Positions 40,250-50,399 of a DNA stretch of 64,000 nt are shown piece after piece (within the stretch, counting starts at the first letter, position 1; each line of letters begins with the position of its first letter). The translations under genes were made by a program, and so were the position numbers. The DNA is from Pontivivens marinum (GTDB lineage: Bacteria; Pseudomonadota; Alphaproteobacteria; Rhodobacterales; Rhodobacteraceae): positions 30,000 to 93,999 of the forward strand of contig NZ_OCTN01000010.1 of NCBI RefSeq assembly GCF_900231835.1. The letters run 5' to 3'. The notes beneath the pieces are model-generated. The model was not told the DNA's origin, searched no databases, and worked only from the letters and a program-made list of their open reading frames with translations.

Positions 40250-41878
40250 TCAGGCGGCTGCGCCTTCTCCACTCTCATCAGAGCTTTCGTCCTTATCCGC
40301 AACCTTGGCAGTGCGGGTGGACGTTGGGATTTTGATTTCACGCAACATGAAGGCGGGGATGTGATCGCCCATGCCAACAACGCGGTTATCATCGCCACCA
40401 CGTCCGCCACGACCGCGGCCACGATTATTGCCACGCTCCTGTCGGTCATTGGAGTTGCCGTTGTTACGGTCAGACGCTGCGTTCCGCTCGTTCCGTGTGT
40501 TTTCCTGTGGCTGCTCGTTATTATTGCGACCACGGCCACGTCCACCGCGAGTCCGCTCCTGTGCAGGCTTCTGCTCAGGCTCAGCGGCCTTTTGTGGGGT
40601 AGGCTCTGGCGCTGTCTCAACCGGTGCGGCTACCTCGGCAGGCTTTGCCTCTGCCTTGCGTGTGCGGGTCCGGGAGCGGCTGCGGGCAGGTTTTTCCTCG
40701 GTCGCCTCTGCCGGAGCAGGGGTCTCATCCGCCTTGAGCGGGCTTTCCAGACGCGGGATCGGCTGTTTCACCAGTTCTTCGATCTTTTCGAGGTATTTTT
40801 CCTCATGCGGGAAGCAGATCATGATCGCTTTACCCTTACGTCCTGCGCGGCCGGTCCGGCCAATGCGGTGGACGTAATCCTCGGAGTGGATCGGAACGTC
40901 GAAGTTGAACACATGTGACACGTTCGGAATGTCCAAGCCGCGTGCGGCAACATCGGATGCGACCAGCAGCTTCAATTCACCATCGCGGAAGCCGTTAAGG
41001 GTCTTCATGCGTAGGGACTGATCCAGATCACCGTGAATGGCCGCCGCATCCATGCCGTGCTTTTTCAGCGACTTGGCAACAATATCCACGTCACGTTTGC
41101 GGTTGCAGAAGATTATGCCGTTGTTCAGCTCTGTCTCAGCCTCGATCACGCGGCGTAGAACCTCACGCTTCTCACCATCAGCGCCCTTTTTACCGGATGT
41201 CTGGTGGACGATAACCGCCTGCTCGATCGTGTCGGAGGTGGTTGCCTGACGTGCAACCTCAACCCGAACGGGATTGTGCAGGAATGTCTCGGTGATGCGG
41301 GTGATCTCAGGCGCCATCGTGGCGGAGAAAAACAGCGTCTGGCGGGTGAACGGAGTCAGGCCAAAGATCCGCTCGATATCGGGGATGAATCCCATGTCGA
41401 GCATGCGATCCGCCTCATCGATCACCATAACCTGAACGCCGGTCAGCATCAGTTTGCCACGCTCGTGATGGTCCAGCAGACGGCCCGGCGTTGCGATCAG
41501 AACGTCCACGCCGCGGTCGATCAGTTTGTCCTGATCCTTGAAGCTGACGCCACCGATCAGCAACGCCATGCTGAGCTTGTGATATTTTCCGTAGGTCTCG
41601 AAATTCTCTGCAACCTGCGCTGCCAACTCACGCGTGGGGCATAGGATCAGCGAGCGTGGCATACGTGCCTTTGCACGGCCCTGTGCGAGGATCGAAATCA
41701 TCGGCAGGGTAAAGCTGGCTGTTTTTCCGGTTCCGGTCTGCGCAATGCCCAGAACGTCCTTGCCCATCAATGCGTGGGGGATCGCCTGTTCCTGAATGGG
41801 GGTCGGGGTATCGTAGCCTGCTTCAGCAACAGCTTTCAGAACCTTTTCATCAAGTTCCAGATCGGAGAATTTGGTCAT
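40250..41878 (-). CDS. DEAD-box RNA helicase, RhlE-like
   Basis: 542 residues. ATP-dependent RNA helicase for ribosome assembly or mRNA turnover. Motifs in order: Q motif PTPIQEQAIP, I AQTGTGKTASF, Ia PTRELAAQ, Ib TPGRLLDH, II DEADRMLDMG, III SATM, then IV-VI with HRIGRTGRAGRKG. After residue ~385 comes a long low-complexity tail: a Pro/Ala/Glu part, then Arg/Gly/Asn-rich segments (RGGRGRGRNNNEQ, RGNNRGRGRGGRGG), as in RNA-binding tails. Convergent with the RNase J gene, a functional partner in RNA decay in other bacteria (neighbourhood only). Confidence 0.92.
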   Translation of the reverse strand: MTKFSDLELDEKVLKAVAEAGYDTPTPIQEQAIPHALMGKDVLGIAQTGTGKTASFTLPMISILAQGRAKARMPRSLILCPTRELAAQVAENFETYGKYHKLSMALLIGGVSFKDQDKLIDRGVDVLIATPGRLLDHHERGKLMLTGVQVMVIDEADRMLDMGFIPDIERIFGLTPFTRQTLFFSATMAPEITRITETFLHNPVRVEVARQATTSDTIEQAVIVHQTSGKKGADGEKREVLRRVIEAETELNNGIIFCNRKRDVDIVAKSLKKHGMDAAAIHGDLDQSLRMKTLNGFRDGELKLLVASDVAARGLDIPNVSHVFNFDVPIHSEDYVHRIGRTGRAGRKGKAIMICFPHEEKYLEKIEELVKQPIPRLESPLKADETPAPAEATEEKPARSRSRTRTRKAEAKPAEVAAPVETAPEPTPQKAAEPEQKPAQERTRGGRGRGRNNNEQPQENTRNERNAASDRNNGNSNDRQERGNNRGRGRGGRGGDDNRVVGMGDHIPAFMLREIKIPTSTRTAKVADKDESSDESGEGAAA

Positions 41879-42106
41879 GTGTTTCCTTCGCGCGGTTTAG
41901 ATGCGGCGCCATGGTAGGCCGCCTTCACTGCAGCGACCGGTGCCACCCGGATCGGTGGCGCTTCGTAAACTGCGCGCGTGATGCCTGTTAGCGGCCTAAA
42001 TGTCAATGAAACTTGCAAATTGCTGCGGTTTACCTGCGATCTAACGCCACGTGTGCTTGCACGACAACGGGTGGAGGCGTAATTGCGCGTCAAAAGGAGC
42101 CCACAG

Positions 42107-42919
42107 ATGACCTATACTTCCGCCACGCCGATTGATGACCTGCCCAAGGGCCTGAAGGGAGTCGTCTTTCTGAAGGTCACTTCTGTCCGACATTGGACCG
42201 ACCGCACGTTCAGCTTTACCTGTGAACGCCCCGCTACATTGCGGTTCCGTTCCGGTGAATTTGCCATGATTGGTCTGGTTAATGGAGAAAAGGCCCTGAT
42301 GCGTGCCTACTCTATCGCTAGCCCCGCATGGGAGGAGGAGCTGGAATTCTACTCGATCAAGGTTGATGACGGCCCGCTAACATCCCGATTGCAGCATCTG
42401 AAGGTGGGCGATGAGATTGTCATGCGCGCAAAACCGGTTGGCACGCTGGTTCATGACGCGCTGACCCCGGGCAAACGCTTGATTATGTTCTCCACCGGCA
42501 CGGGAATCGCTCCATTTGCCAGTGTGATCCGTGATCCGGAGACCTATGAGAAGTTCGACGAGGTGATTCTAACTCAAACTTGCCGTGACGCGGGTGAGCT
42601 GGATTACGGCCACCATTTGATTTCGCAAATCGCAGAGCATGAGTTCCTGCCGGAGATCGTCGGGGACAAGTTACGATTGATCGCGACAACGACACGCGAA
42701 ACCTCGGGCGCGATGGGGCGGATGACGGATTGGCTGCGCGATGGCCGTTTTGCCGATGCGACAGGCGCGGCGTTGGACCCAGCCACCGACCGTGTGATGA
42801 TCTGTGGCTCGATGGAAATGCTCAGGGAACATAAGCAGATTTGCGAAGATGCAGGAATGCGCGAGGGGTCAAATTCCGAACCCGGTGATTTCGTCATTGA
42901 GAAGGCATTTGTTGACTGA
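42107..42919 (+). CDS. fpr: Ferredoxin-NADP reductase
   Basis: 270 residues from ATG 42107, preceded by AAGGAG (42094-42099); a TTG at 42083 is ignored. FAD enzyme that passes electrons between NADPH and ferredoxin or flavodoxin. Seen: FRSGEFAMIGL, the FAD motif RAYSIASPAWEE, ISKVDDGPLTS-type block (YSIKVDDGPLTSRL), the NADP motif FSTGTGIAPFASVIRDP, CGSMEML, and the C-terminal GDFVIEKAFVD. Subclass typical of bacterial Fpr. Confidence 0.94.
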   Translation: MTYTSATPIDDLPKGLKGVVFLKVTSVRHWTDRTFSFTCERPATLRFRSGEFAMIGLVNGEKALMRAYSIASPAWEEELEFYSIKVDDGPLTSRLQHLKVGDEIVMRAKPVGTLVHDALTPGKRLIMFSTGTGIAPFASVIRDPETYEKFDEVILTQTCRDAGELDYGHHLISQIAEHEFLPEIVGDKLRLIATTTRETSGAMGRMTDWLRDGRFADATGAALDPATDRVMICGSMEMLREHKQICEDAGMREGSNSEPGDFVIEKAFVD

Positions 42920-43001
42920 ATTTCGGGTCAGCGACAACCTGTGCCGACGATAAATATATCGCATTTTATGTATGCTGAGCGTGCGTGACAAAACGCACAG
43001 A

Positions 43002-43032
43002 CGGGCCGTGATAGCAGTGAAATCACGGTCCG
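43002..43032 (+). promoter_or_regulatory. Stem-loop directly before a small gene's start codon
   Basis: Stem CGGGCCGTGAT/ATCACGGTCCG (one G-T pair), nine-base loop, ending one base before ATG 43034. It covers the place where a ribosome site would lie, and no Shine-Dalgarno sequence is visible, so it may limit translation. Confidence 0.4.
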
Positions 43033-43033
43033 T

Positions 43034-43306
43034 ATGGAAGACATTGATGAACATATCGGCCATCGCTACGTGCCTGGCCACGAACGTGCCCATTGCGATT
43101 GGGCCTGTGAAATTATCAACACGACGATGCAATTCTGGGAGCTGGTCGCGATGGTTGCCGGTGGCATCCTCGTGTTCTCGCTCATTTTCGGCATTCGCCG
43201 CCTGATGAGAATTATGGCGCAGGATAAAGTTGTGGTTCGTGGTCGCACTGAGGCTGAAAAGCAGGATCACCTGCGCACGCTGCGTGAGATGCGGAAAAGT
43301 AGATAG
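43034..43306 (+). CDS. Small single-pass membrane protein, unknown
   Basis: 90 residues. A polar, His-rich start (EDIDEHIGHRYVPGHERAHCDW) is followed by one membrane helix (about residues 34-56, LVAMVAGGILVFSLIFGI) and a basic, charged tail likely to be helical. Not recognised. The start is covered by a stem-loop and lacks a ribosome site. Converges on prfC. Confidence 0.55.
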   Translation: MEDIDEHIGHRYVPGHERAHCDWACEIINTTMQFWELVAMVAGGILVFSLIFGIRRLMRIMAQDKVVVRGRTEAEKQDHLRTLREMRKSR

Positions 43307-43314
43307 ATATGGGT

Positions 43315-43336
43315 GCGCCCGCATTGCCGCGGGCGC
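43315..43336. terminator. Terminator-like hairpin between convergent genes
   Basis: Perfect 8-bp stem GCGCCCGC/GCGGGCGC with loop ATTGCC, in the 36-base gap between the small membrane protein and prfC. No T-tract on either side. Confidence 0.45.
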
Positions 43337-43342
43337 TGTCCA

Positions 43343-44950
43343 TTAAACCATCATCTGTTTGATCGCTGTCAGCGACAGCTCGGGCCAATCACGTTCAACC
43401 CGATCAATATCCCATTGCAGGCGCGTCAGGAATACTGGGTCGCCATCATGGTCTGTGGCCATATGGCCCTTATTCGTGTTGGCAAAGCGGTCGATTTCCG
43501 CCTGTGGGCCATTGACCCAACGGGCAGAGGTGAATTGCGACGGCTCGAACCGGACGGGCAGGCCGTATTCCAGCTCGATCCGGCTGGCCAGAACCTCGAA
43601 CTGCAACTGCCCGACAACGCCAACAATCGCGCCGGAGCCGATCATTGGTTTGAAGATCTTGGCGGCGCCTTCCTCGGCGAATTGTTGCAGGGCCTTATCC
43701 AGATGCTTGGCCTTCATCGGATCGCCGGCACGCACGGATTGCAGCAATTCGGGTGCAAAGGACGGGATGCCGGTGAATTTCAGCTCCTCACCCTCGGTCA
43801 ATGCATCACCGATGCGCAGCTGGCCATGGTTGGGGATGCCGATGATATCGCCGGCCCATGCCTCCTCAGCCAGCTCGCGATCCGAGGCGAGGAACATTAC
43901 GGGGTTGGAAACCGCCATCGGCTTCTTGGTCCGAACGTGGTGCACCTTCATCCCGCGTTTGAAGTGGCCCGAGCATAGGCGCACGAAAGCAACGCGGTCC
44001 CGATGTTTGGGGTCCATATTCGCCTGAACTTTAAAGACAAAGCCGGCAACCTTCTTCTCATCAGGACTGATTGAGCGGGGGTGGGCGGGGCGAACCTGCG
44101 GCTCTGGCCCGAAATCGCTGATGCCGCGCATCAATTCGCGCACGCCAAACGAGTTAATGGCCGAGCCGAACCAGATCGGCGTCAGCGTGCCGTCCAGAAA
44201 ATCCTGACGGTTAAATGGCGGCAGTAGCTCACGCGCCATTTCCACATCTTCGCGCAGTTTTTCCAGCAATTCGGCGGGGATATGCTCCGCCAGTTTAGGA
44301 TCGTCCAGGCCCTCGATCGAAACGCTCTTCGCGACCGTGTTCCGGTCGGCTCGATCCATCAATTCCAGCCGGTCGTTGAGCATGTCGTAGCAGCCCAGAA
44401 ACTCACGCCCGACGCCGATTGGCCAGCTGGCCGGCGTCACATCGATGGCGAGGTTTTCCTGGATTTCGTCGATAATCTCGAAAGTATCGCGGCTCTCACG
44501 GTCCATTTTGTTACAGAACGTCAGAATCGGCAGATCGCGCAGGCGGCAAACCTCGAACAGTTTCTGCGTCTGGCTTTCCACACCCTTGGCGCCGTCGATC
44601 ACCATCACGGCGGCATCAACTGCGGTCAGGGTACGATAGGTATCCTCGGAAAAATCCGAGTGGCCCGGCGTATCGACCAGATTGAACCAGAACTCGCCAA
44701 ATTCAAACGACATGGCAGAGGCAGAGACAGAGATGCCGCGGTCCTTTTCCATCTGCATAAAGTCGGAGCGCGTGCGCCGCGCCTCACCCTTTGCACGGAC
44801 CTGACCCGCCATTTGGATCGCACCGCCATATAGCAGGAATTTCTCCGTCAGGGTCGTCTTGCCCGCATCGGGATGCGAGATGATGGCAAAGGTCCGCCGC
44901 CGGGCAATCTCGGCAGGCAAATCTGGGATGTTATGGGCGCGATCTGACAT
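43343..44950 (-). CDS. prfC: Peptide chain release factor 3
   Basis: 535 residues from ATG 44950 (MSDRAHNIPD), the usual start area; ATG 44959 would add three. GTPase that recycles class I release factors from the ribosome. Seen: RRTFAIISHPDAGKTTLTEK (G1), MEKDRGISV (G2), LVDTPGHSDFSEDTYR (G3), FCNKMDRESR (G4), and the C-terminal block FEVLASRIELEYGLPVRFEP. No clear ribosome site at either start. Confidence 0.95.
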   Translation of the reverse strand: MSDRAHNIPDLPAEIARRRTFAIISHPDAGKTTLTEKFLLYGGAIQMAGQVRAKGEARRTRSDFMQMEKDRGISVSASAMSFEFGEFWFNLVDTPGHSDFSEDTYRTLTAVDAAVMVIDGAKGVESQTQKLFEVCRLRDLPILTFCNKMDRESRDTFEIIDEIQENLAIDVTPASWPIGVGREFLGCYDMLNDRLELMDRADRNTVAKSVSIEGLDDPKLAEHIPAELLEKLREDVEMARELLPPFNRQDFLDGTLTPIWFGSAINSFGVRELMRGISDFGPEPQVRPAHPRSISPDEKKVAGFVFKVQANMDPKHRDRVAFVRLCSGHFKRGMKVHHVRTKKPMAVSNPVMFLASDRELAEEAWAGDIIGIPNHGQLRIGDALTEGEELKFTGIPSFAPELLQSVRAGDPMKAKHLDKALQQFAEEGAAKIFKPMIGSGAIVGVVGQLQFEVLASRIELEYGLPVRFEPSQFTSARWVNGPQAEIDRFANTNKGHMATDHDGDPVFLTRLQWDIDRVERDWPELSLTAIKQMMV

Positions 44951-45060
44951 GGGCGGCATATAGCGCTGTGGACGTTCGGGCGCAATCGTTCCGACGCGGC
45001 TTGGTCGGATCATGCGAATCTGCTAGCGTTAGAACAATTGGTGAACGCTGGGAGGTTCTG

Positions 45061-45429
45061 ATGAACACGCTAGAAATTGCTCAGGCATTGGTAACGTTTT
45101 GCCGCGAGGGTAAGGATAACGAGGCGCTCGACACATTATATGCAGCAGATGCTGTATCGGTTGAGGCAGCGGATGGCGGGACAGGCTCACGCATCACGCA
45201 GGGTGTTGAGGGGATTTACGGCAAGCACCAATGGTGGGCCGATAACTTCGAGGTGCACGAGGTTACAGTCTCAGACCCGATGCCCCATGGCGATGGCCGC
45301 TTTGCCGTGATTTTCGAAATGGACACAACGCACAAGCCCAGCAACCAGCGCAGCCAAATGCAGGAGGTCGCAATCTACACCGTCGCTGATGGCAAAATCG
45401 TACGTGAGGAATTTTTCTACGCGATGTGA
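45061..45429 (+). CDS. NTF2-like (SnoaL-type) protein
   Basis: 122 residues from ATG 45061 with GGGAGG just upstream; the open frame from 44968 overlaps prfC's start. The pattern LEIAQALVTFCREGKDNEAL, LYAADAVSVEA, GKHQWWADNFEVHEV and KIVREEFFYAM fits the NTF2 cone fold used by many small isomerases and ligand-binding proteins. No catalytic residues can be named. Function unknown. Confidence 0.72.
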   Translation: MNTLEIAQALVTFCREGKDNEALDTLYAADAVSVEAADGGTGSRITQGVEGIYGKHQWWADNFEVHEVTVSDPMPHGDGRFAVIFEMDTTHKPSNQRSQMQEVAIYTVADGKIVREEFFYAM

Positions 45430-45444
45430 GCAGGGCAGGGGCTG

Positions 45445-45915
45445 CTACAGCCACCGGCGGGTTTGTTGTTTGTATTCGGTATATTGATCGCCGAACTTTT
45501 CTGTCAGATAGGCTTCCTCACGCAGGACAACGCCGTAATGCAGTGCGATGAGTGCCAGTGGCGCGATGATGATCGACCACTCCATAGATACGGCCAGTCC
45601 TAGGCCCAGTTGGACCAGTTCAATCGCGATATACATCGGGTTGCGGCTGAAGCGATACGGCCCACTGCTAACGATCAGCAGCGCGGGTGTGTGGGGGCTG
45701 ACATTGGTTCCCGCCCGCTTGAAAACGACGACACCCCATAGGCCAAGCGCTAGGGCAAGGGCCAAGATTGCAATGCCAACAGCTTGCTGAACATCGCCCG
45801 CCGGTTCCAACAGGCCCAGTGGCGCGATCCGTTGCAGAACCAGCGCGACAATTGGCGCCATAGCGAACAGCACGGGTGGATAGAACACAATGTTTGGGCT
45901 GTCAGCATTGGCCAT
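45445..45915 (-). CDS. Isoprenylcysteine methyltransferase-like membrane protein
   Basis: 156 residues, four to five membrane helices. The block GPYRFSRNPMYIAIELVQLG followed by LREEAYLTEKFGDQYTEY is the S-adenosylmethionine-binding signature of the ICMT/PEMT-like family. In bacteria the substrates of these enzymes are mostly unknown. It lies eight bases downstream of ccmB on the same strand, where ccmC is usually found in relatives. Confidence 0.8.
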   Translation of the reverse strand: MANADSPNIVFYPPVLFAMAPIVALVLQRIAPLGLLEPAGDVQQAVGIAILALALALGLWGVVVFKRAGTNVSPHTPALLIVSSGPYRFSRNPMYIAIELVQLGLGLAVSMEWSIIIAPLALIALHYGVVLREEAYLTEKFGDQYTEYKQQTRRWL

Positions 45916-45923
45916 TTTCGATC

Positions 45924-46589
45924 CTATCTCAGGTTTACGCGCAATGCAGCCGCGGCGACAAAGGGGCCAGCGGCCAGCACGAGCAGTGACGTGCCTGCAA
46001 GGAAGGGAAGCGAGGCGCCGGCCTTCAGCCCATCCGCCGCGCGGCTTGCGATTTGGGCACCAAATATCAATGTCGGCACGTATAGTGGCAGAACCAATAG
46101 CGATAGCAGCAATCCACCACGGCGCAGACCAACGGTAATCGCGGCCCCAATCGCACCGATTGCGGACAGGGCAGGCGTGCCTAGCAGCAATCCTAGTACT
46201 AACATTGGTTGCGCGGCATCAGGCAGGTTCAGCGTTAGTGCCAGCACCGGCGCGGCCAGCACCAATGGCAAACCGGTGGTCAGCCAATGGGCCAGCGCCT
46301 TGATCGCGACGATCCCCTCCAACGGCAATGGCGACAGCGCAAGGATATCCAGCGTTCCATCCTCATGATCCGCCTGAAATAACCGATCCAGTGACAGCAG
46401 GCAGGCGAGCAGGGCGGCGATCCACAACAGGCCCGGCGCGACCTGTGCCAGCAAAACCTGATCCGGCCCGATGCCCAGCGGCGCCAGCAGCACAACGATC
46501 AGAAAAAACGCAAGGCCAAGGCCGGCACCACCACCAGCACGAACCGCCAGCTGGATCTCTCGCACCAGCAGGGCGCGGGCGGGGCTCAT
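45924..46589 (-). CDS. ccmB: Heme exporter subunit CcmB
   Basis: 221 residues, six membrane helices. Permease partner of CcmA in system I cytochrome c maturation. Seen: ALLVREIQLAVRAGGG, FFLIVVLLAPLGIGPD, DHEDGTLDILALSPLPLEG, and GLPLVLAAPVLAL. Start overlaps the ccmA stop by four bases. Confidence 0.93.
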   Translation of the reverse strand: MSPARALLVREIQLAVRAGGGAGLGLAFFLIVVLLAPLGIGPDQVLLAQVAPGLLWIAALLACLLSLDRLFQADHEDGTLDILALSPLPLEGIVAIKALAHWLTTGLPLVLAAPVLALTLNLPDAAQPMLVLGLLLGTPALSAIGAIGAAITVGLRRGGLLLSLLVLPLYVPTLIFGAQIASRAADGLKAGASLPFLAGTSLLVLAAGPFVAAAALRVNLR

Positions 46590-47230
46590 CCGAAATCTCC
46601 GGCTAGAAACGGGTCGGCAATATCCAAGCCCTCGACGGTTTTAGGTGCTGAGAGCAAATGCTGGCGCAGGGGCAGACCCAGATCGATATGGGTCGCAACA
46701 ATCGCCAATCCGCCCTGCGCGAGGTGCTGTGCCAGAACCTCGGCAAACAGGGCCGTATGTGTCGTGTCGAGCGATACCGTGGGCTCATCCAGCAGCCATA
46801 GTGGACGCTTTGTCAGAACCAGCCGCGCAAGACCCAACCGACGTTTCTGTCCGGCAGAGCATAGCCCAGCGGGTCGATCCGCGATTTGGGATAGGTCGAA
46901 CCGGTCCAGCGCGGCCGCCGCGTCGCCATTAAATAGGGCCGCCCAGAAGCGCAGATTTTCGGAAACGCTCAGCGCGGATTTGATGGCGTCCTGATGCCCG
47001 GCATAGGCGATTTGATCCAGCCAGCCATCCGAACCTAGCTTAAATTCGCCCACTTGTGCGCGCCCGCTGTGCGGGATCAGGCCGCATAGCGCGCGGATCA
47101 GCGTTGATTTTCCTACGCCATTTGGTCCCTGCAATGCGATGCCCTGACCGGCGGAAAGCTGTAGCGACACATCCGCCAGAATGCGTCGCCCGCCGCGCAA
47201 GCAGCCCAGATTATGTACATTCAATTCCAT
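46586..47230 (-). CDS. ccmA: Cytochrome c maturation ATPase CcmA
   Basis: 214 residues. ABC ATPase that drives release of holo-CcmE. Walker A GPNGVGKSTLIRAL, signature CSAGQKRRLGLARL, Walker B LWLLDEPTVSLD, H-loop ATHIDLGL. The gene is divergent from acnA across a 210-base region. Confidence 0.93.
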   Translation of the reverse strand: MELNVHNLGCLRGGRRILADVSLQLSAGQGIALQGPNGVGKSTLIRALCGLIPHSGRAQVGEFKLGSDGWLDQIAYAGHQDAIKSALSVSENLRFWAALFNGDAAAALDRFDLSQIADRPAGLCSAGQKRRLGLARLVLTKRPLWLLDEPTVSLDTTHTALFAEVLAQHLAQGGLAIVATHIDLGLPLRQHLLSAPKTVEGLDIADPFLAGDFG

Positions 47231-47303
47231 GCCTCATGGCTACCTGAGGCGGCGCGTTATCGAAAGGGGATTTGCGCGGTATACCTATGTGTACAATTCA
47301 TTG

Positions 47304-47317
47304 CATTTCACATGAAA
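47304..47317. promoter_or_regulatory. Inverted repeat ATTTCA-N2-TGAAAT in the ccmA-acnA gap
   Basis: Six-base arms around CA, midway between the divergent ccmA and acnA genes, in an AT-rich stretch. Could be an operator for either; it does not match FNR or Irr boxes as I know them. Confidence 0.3.
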
Positions 47318-47440
47318 TTCACATATATGAGTTGTGAAAGCACGGTGCACCGGCTGGAAGACACGATGCTCCGTGCTAAGTCAGATTGTATCGCCCACTG
47401 ATTTGTGGCGCGCCGTCAAACCAGCAAGGAAGAGGTTCCC

Positions 47441-50209
47441 ATGCCCATTACCGTCGGTCAGGACAGCAACAACACGCGCCGGACGCTTAGTTCCGGCGGC
47501 GCATCCTTCGCCTATTATTCGATTTCCGCCGCGCAGGAGGCGGGCCTGGGCGACTTCTCCCGCTTGCCTGCGGTGCTGAAGGTTGTGCTGGAAAACATGC
47601 TTCGGTTCGAGGACGGCAAGACCGTCTCGACCGATGACATCAAGGCCTTTGCCGAGTGGGCGAAGCTGGGCGGCAAGAACCCGCGCGAGATCGCCTATCG
47701 TCCCGCCCGCGTGTTGATGCAGGATTTCACCGGCGTGCCGGCTGTTGTTGACCTTGCCGCGATGCGCGACGGGATTGTGGCCTTGGGTGGCGATGCGCAA
47801 AAGATTAACCCGCTGAACCCTGTCGATCTGGTCATTGACCACTCCGTCATGATTGATGAGTTCGGAAACCCGCGTGCATTCCAGATGAACGTGGACCGTG
47901 AATATGAACGGAATATGGAGCGTTATCAGTTCCTGAAATGGGGCCAAAAGGCGTTCGATAACTTCCGCGTTGTGCCGCCCGGAACCGGCATCTGCCATCA
48001 GGTGAACCTTGAATACCTCGCCAAAACCGTCTGGTCCGACAAGGATCAGAATGGTGAGGTCGTGGCCTATCCTGATACATTGGTCGGTACGGATTCCCAC
48101 ACCACCATGGTCAACGGCGCGGCTGTCCTTGGTTGGGGCGTTGGCGGGATCGAGGCGGAGGCCGCGATGCTGGGGCAGCCGATCTCGATGCTGATCCCAG
48201 AGGTTATCGGCTTCAAGCTGACCGGTGCGATGCCAGAAGGGACAACAGCAACCGACCTTGTGCTGAAGGTGGTTGAGTTGTTGCGGGCCAAGGGCGTGGT
48301 GTCGAAATTTGTCGAATTCTACGGCGACGGGCTGGACAACGTACCGCTGGCGGATCGTGCGACCATCGGCAACATGGCGCCGGAATATGGCGCGACCTGC
48401 GGCTTCTTCCCGATTGATGGCGAGACAATCCGCTACCTGACCCAAACGGGCCGTGATGAGGATACAATCGCGCTGGTTGAGGCCTATGCCAAGGCGAACG
48501 GCATGTGGCGCGACCCGGGATATGAGCCTGTCTATACCGACACGCTGGAGCTGGATATGAGCACGGTTGTGCCCGCGATTTCCGGCCCGAAACGCCCGCA
48601 GGATCATATTGCTCTGACCTCTGCCGCATCCGAATTTGCCGCCTATGTTAAGGGGCAACGCCCCGGCGCATCCGATACAGCCGAGGTCCGTTGGACCGCA
48701 GAGGGCGGGCAGCCCGAGCCGCAGGACATCCCCGGAAACGAGGGGCACCACAAGCTGGGCTACGTTAAGACCGAGGAAAGCGGCTATCAGATGCATGATG
48801 GCTCGATCGTCATTGCCTCGATCACGTCCTGTACCAATACCTCGAACCCATATGTGATGATCGGGGCCGGTCTGGTGGCGCGTAAGGCGCGTGCGCTGGG
48901 TCTGAACCGCAAGCCATGGGTCAAGACATCGTTGGCCCCCGGTTCGCAGGTGGTTTCCGCCTATCTGGAGGCAGCCGAGTTGCAGGACGATCTGGACGCC
49001 ATCGGCTTTAACCTCGTCGGTTATGGCTGCACGACCTGTATCGGCAATTCCGGTCCGCTGGCGCCTGAAATCTCGAAATGCATCAACGATAATGATCTGA
49101 TCGGGGTTTCTGTCCTGTCGGGCAACCGTAACTTCGAGGGTCGGATTTCCCCAGATGTGCGGGCGAACTACCTCGCGTCGCCACCGCTGGTCGTGGCCTA
49201 TGCCTTGGTCGGTGATATGAACGTGGACATTACCACGGCGTCGCTGGGCAAGGATAAGGACGGCAACGACGTTTACCTCAAGGATATCTGGCCATCGCAG
49301 GCAGAAATCGCCGAGCTCGTGCAGGCAACCGTAACGCGTGAGGCATTCCAGTCAAAATATGCTGACGTGTTCAAGGGCGACGACAAATGGCAGGGCGTGG
49401 AGACCACGGATAGTGAAACCTATGACTGGCCCGCAGCATCCACCTATGTGCAGAACCCACCGTATTTCCGCGACATGGCCAAGGAAGCAGGCGTAATCTC
49501 GGACATCACTGATGCCAAGGTTCTGGCAATTCTGGGCGATATGGTGACGACGGACCACATCTCACCCGCCGGTTCGTTCAAGGAGACGACACCTGCCGGT
49601 AAATATCTGGTCGAGCATCAGGTGCCCGTGCGTGAGTTCAACTCCTACGGATCGCGTCGCGGCAATCACGAGGTGATGATGCGCGGTACCTTCGCCAATA
49701 TCCGCATCCGGAACGAGATGCTGGATGGTGTCGAGGGCGGTTATACCCTGTCCCCCAGTGGCGAACAGACCTCGATCTTTGACGCTGCTATGGAATATCA
49801 AGAGCAAGGCACCCCGTTGGTCATCTTTGGTGGTGAGCAATATGGCGCAGGCTCCAGCCGTGACTGGGCAGCAAAGGGCACCAACCTGTTGGGCGTAAAG
49901 GCTGTCATCGCCGAGAATTTCGAGCGTATCCACCGCTCGAACCTCGTCGGTATGGGCGTTATCCCGTTCGAATTTACCGCTGGTGATACGCGCAAAACTC
50001 TGGCGTTGAAGGGGGATGAAACGGTTTCGATCACCGGACTTGCGGGCGATCTGAAGCCGCTCAGCAATGTTCCCGCGACGATCACATATGGCGACGGCGC
50101 GGTGAAGGACATCACGCTGAAATGCCGGATCGATACCGAGGTTGAGATCGAATATGTCGAAAATGGCGGCGTGTTGCACTATGTGCTGCGCAACCTTGCC
50201 GCGTCGTAA
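47441..50209 (+). CDS. acnA: Aconitate hydratase A
   Basis: 922 residues from ATG 47441 (GGAAGAGG upstream). Citrate-isocitrate interconversion in the TCA cycle. Seen: [46 protein letters not shown], the cluster cysteines in [15 protein letters not shown] and [36 protein letters not shown], and [17 protein letters not shown]. About 30 residues longer than E. coli AcnA through small insertions. Ends at a terminator. Confidence 0.97.
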   Translation: MPITVGQDSNNTRRTLSSGGASFAYYSISAAQEAGLGDFSRLPAVLKVVLENMLRFEDGKTVSTDDIKAFAEWAKLGGKNPREIAYRPARVLMQDFTGVPAVVDLAAMRDGIVALGGDAQKINPLNPVDLVIDHSVMIDEFGNPRAFQMNVDREYERNMERYQFLKWGQKAFDNFRVVPPGTGICHQVNLEYLAKTVWSDKDQNGEVVAYPDTLVGTDSHTTMVNGAAVLGWGVGGIEAEAAMLGQPISMLIPEVIGFKLTGAMPEGTTATDLVLKVVELLRAKGVVSKFVEFYGDGLDNVPLADRATIGNMAPEYGATCGFFPIDGETIRYLTQTGRDEDTIALVEAYAKANGMWRDPGYEPVYTDTLELDMSTVVPAISGPKRPQDHIALTSAASEFAAYVKGQRPGASDTAEVRWTAEGGQPEPQDIPGNEGHHKLGYVKTEESGYQMHDGSIVIASITSCTNTSNPYVMIGAGLVARKARALGLNRKPWVKTSLAPGSQVVSAYLEAAELQDDLDAIGFNLVGYGCTTCIGNSGPLAPEISKCINDNDLIGVSVLSGNRNFEGRISPDVRANYLASPPLVVAYALVGDMNVDITTASLGKDKDGNDVYLKDIWPSQAEIAELVQATVTREAFQSKYADVFKGDDKWQGVETTDSETYDWPAASTYVQNPPYFRDMAKEAGVISDITDAKVLAILGDMVTTDHISPAGSFKETTPAGKYLVEHQVPVREFNSYGSRRGNHEVMMRGTFANIRIRNEMLDGVEGGYTLSPSGEQTSIFDAAMEYQEQGTPLVIFGGEQYGAGSSRDWAAKGTNLLGVKAVIAENFERIHRSNLVGMGVIPFEFTAGDTRKTLALKGDETVSITGLAGDLKPLSNVPATITYGDGAVKDITLKCRIDTEVEIEYVENGGVLHYVLRNLAAS

Positions 50210-50228
50210 TCGCGCTAAAAATAGAGGG

Positions 50229-50252
50229 AAAGGGGCGCTTCGGTGCCCCTTT
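50229..50252 (+). terminator. Rho-independent terminator of acnA
   Basis: Stem AAAGGGGCGC pairing with GTGCCCCTTT (one G-T pair) around a stable TTCG tetraloop, followed by TTTTT/TTTT. Confidence 0.92.
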
Positions 50253-50399
50253 TTCGTTTTAAGCCAGTGAAACCAGCATGTTTCGATATTTGTGACACAG
50301 TTCAAACATGCATTGGCTCGGTAACTCCCGAACACTTGATTGGACCCGACCGAATGCTGCACTTAGCTATAAGCGACACAGATAATCCGAGGTAGATTT

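Noticed and set aside
47381..48796. 471-codon open frame on the minus strand
   Set aside because: It lies wholly antisense to acnA, whose product is unmistakable; the frame is a by-product of codon bias and shows no family motif.
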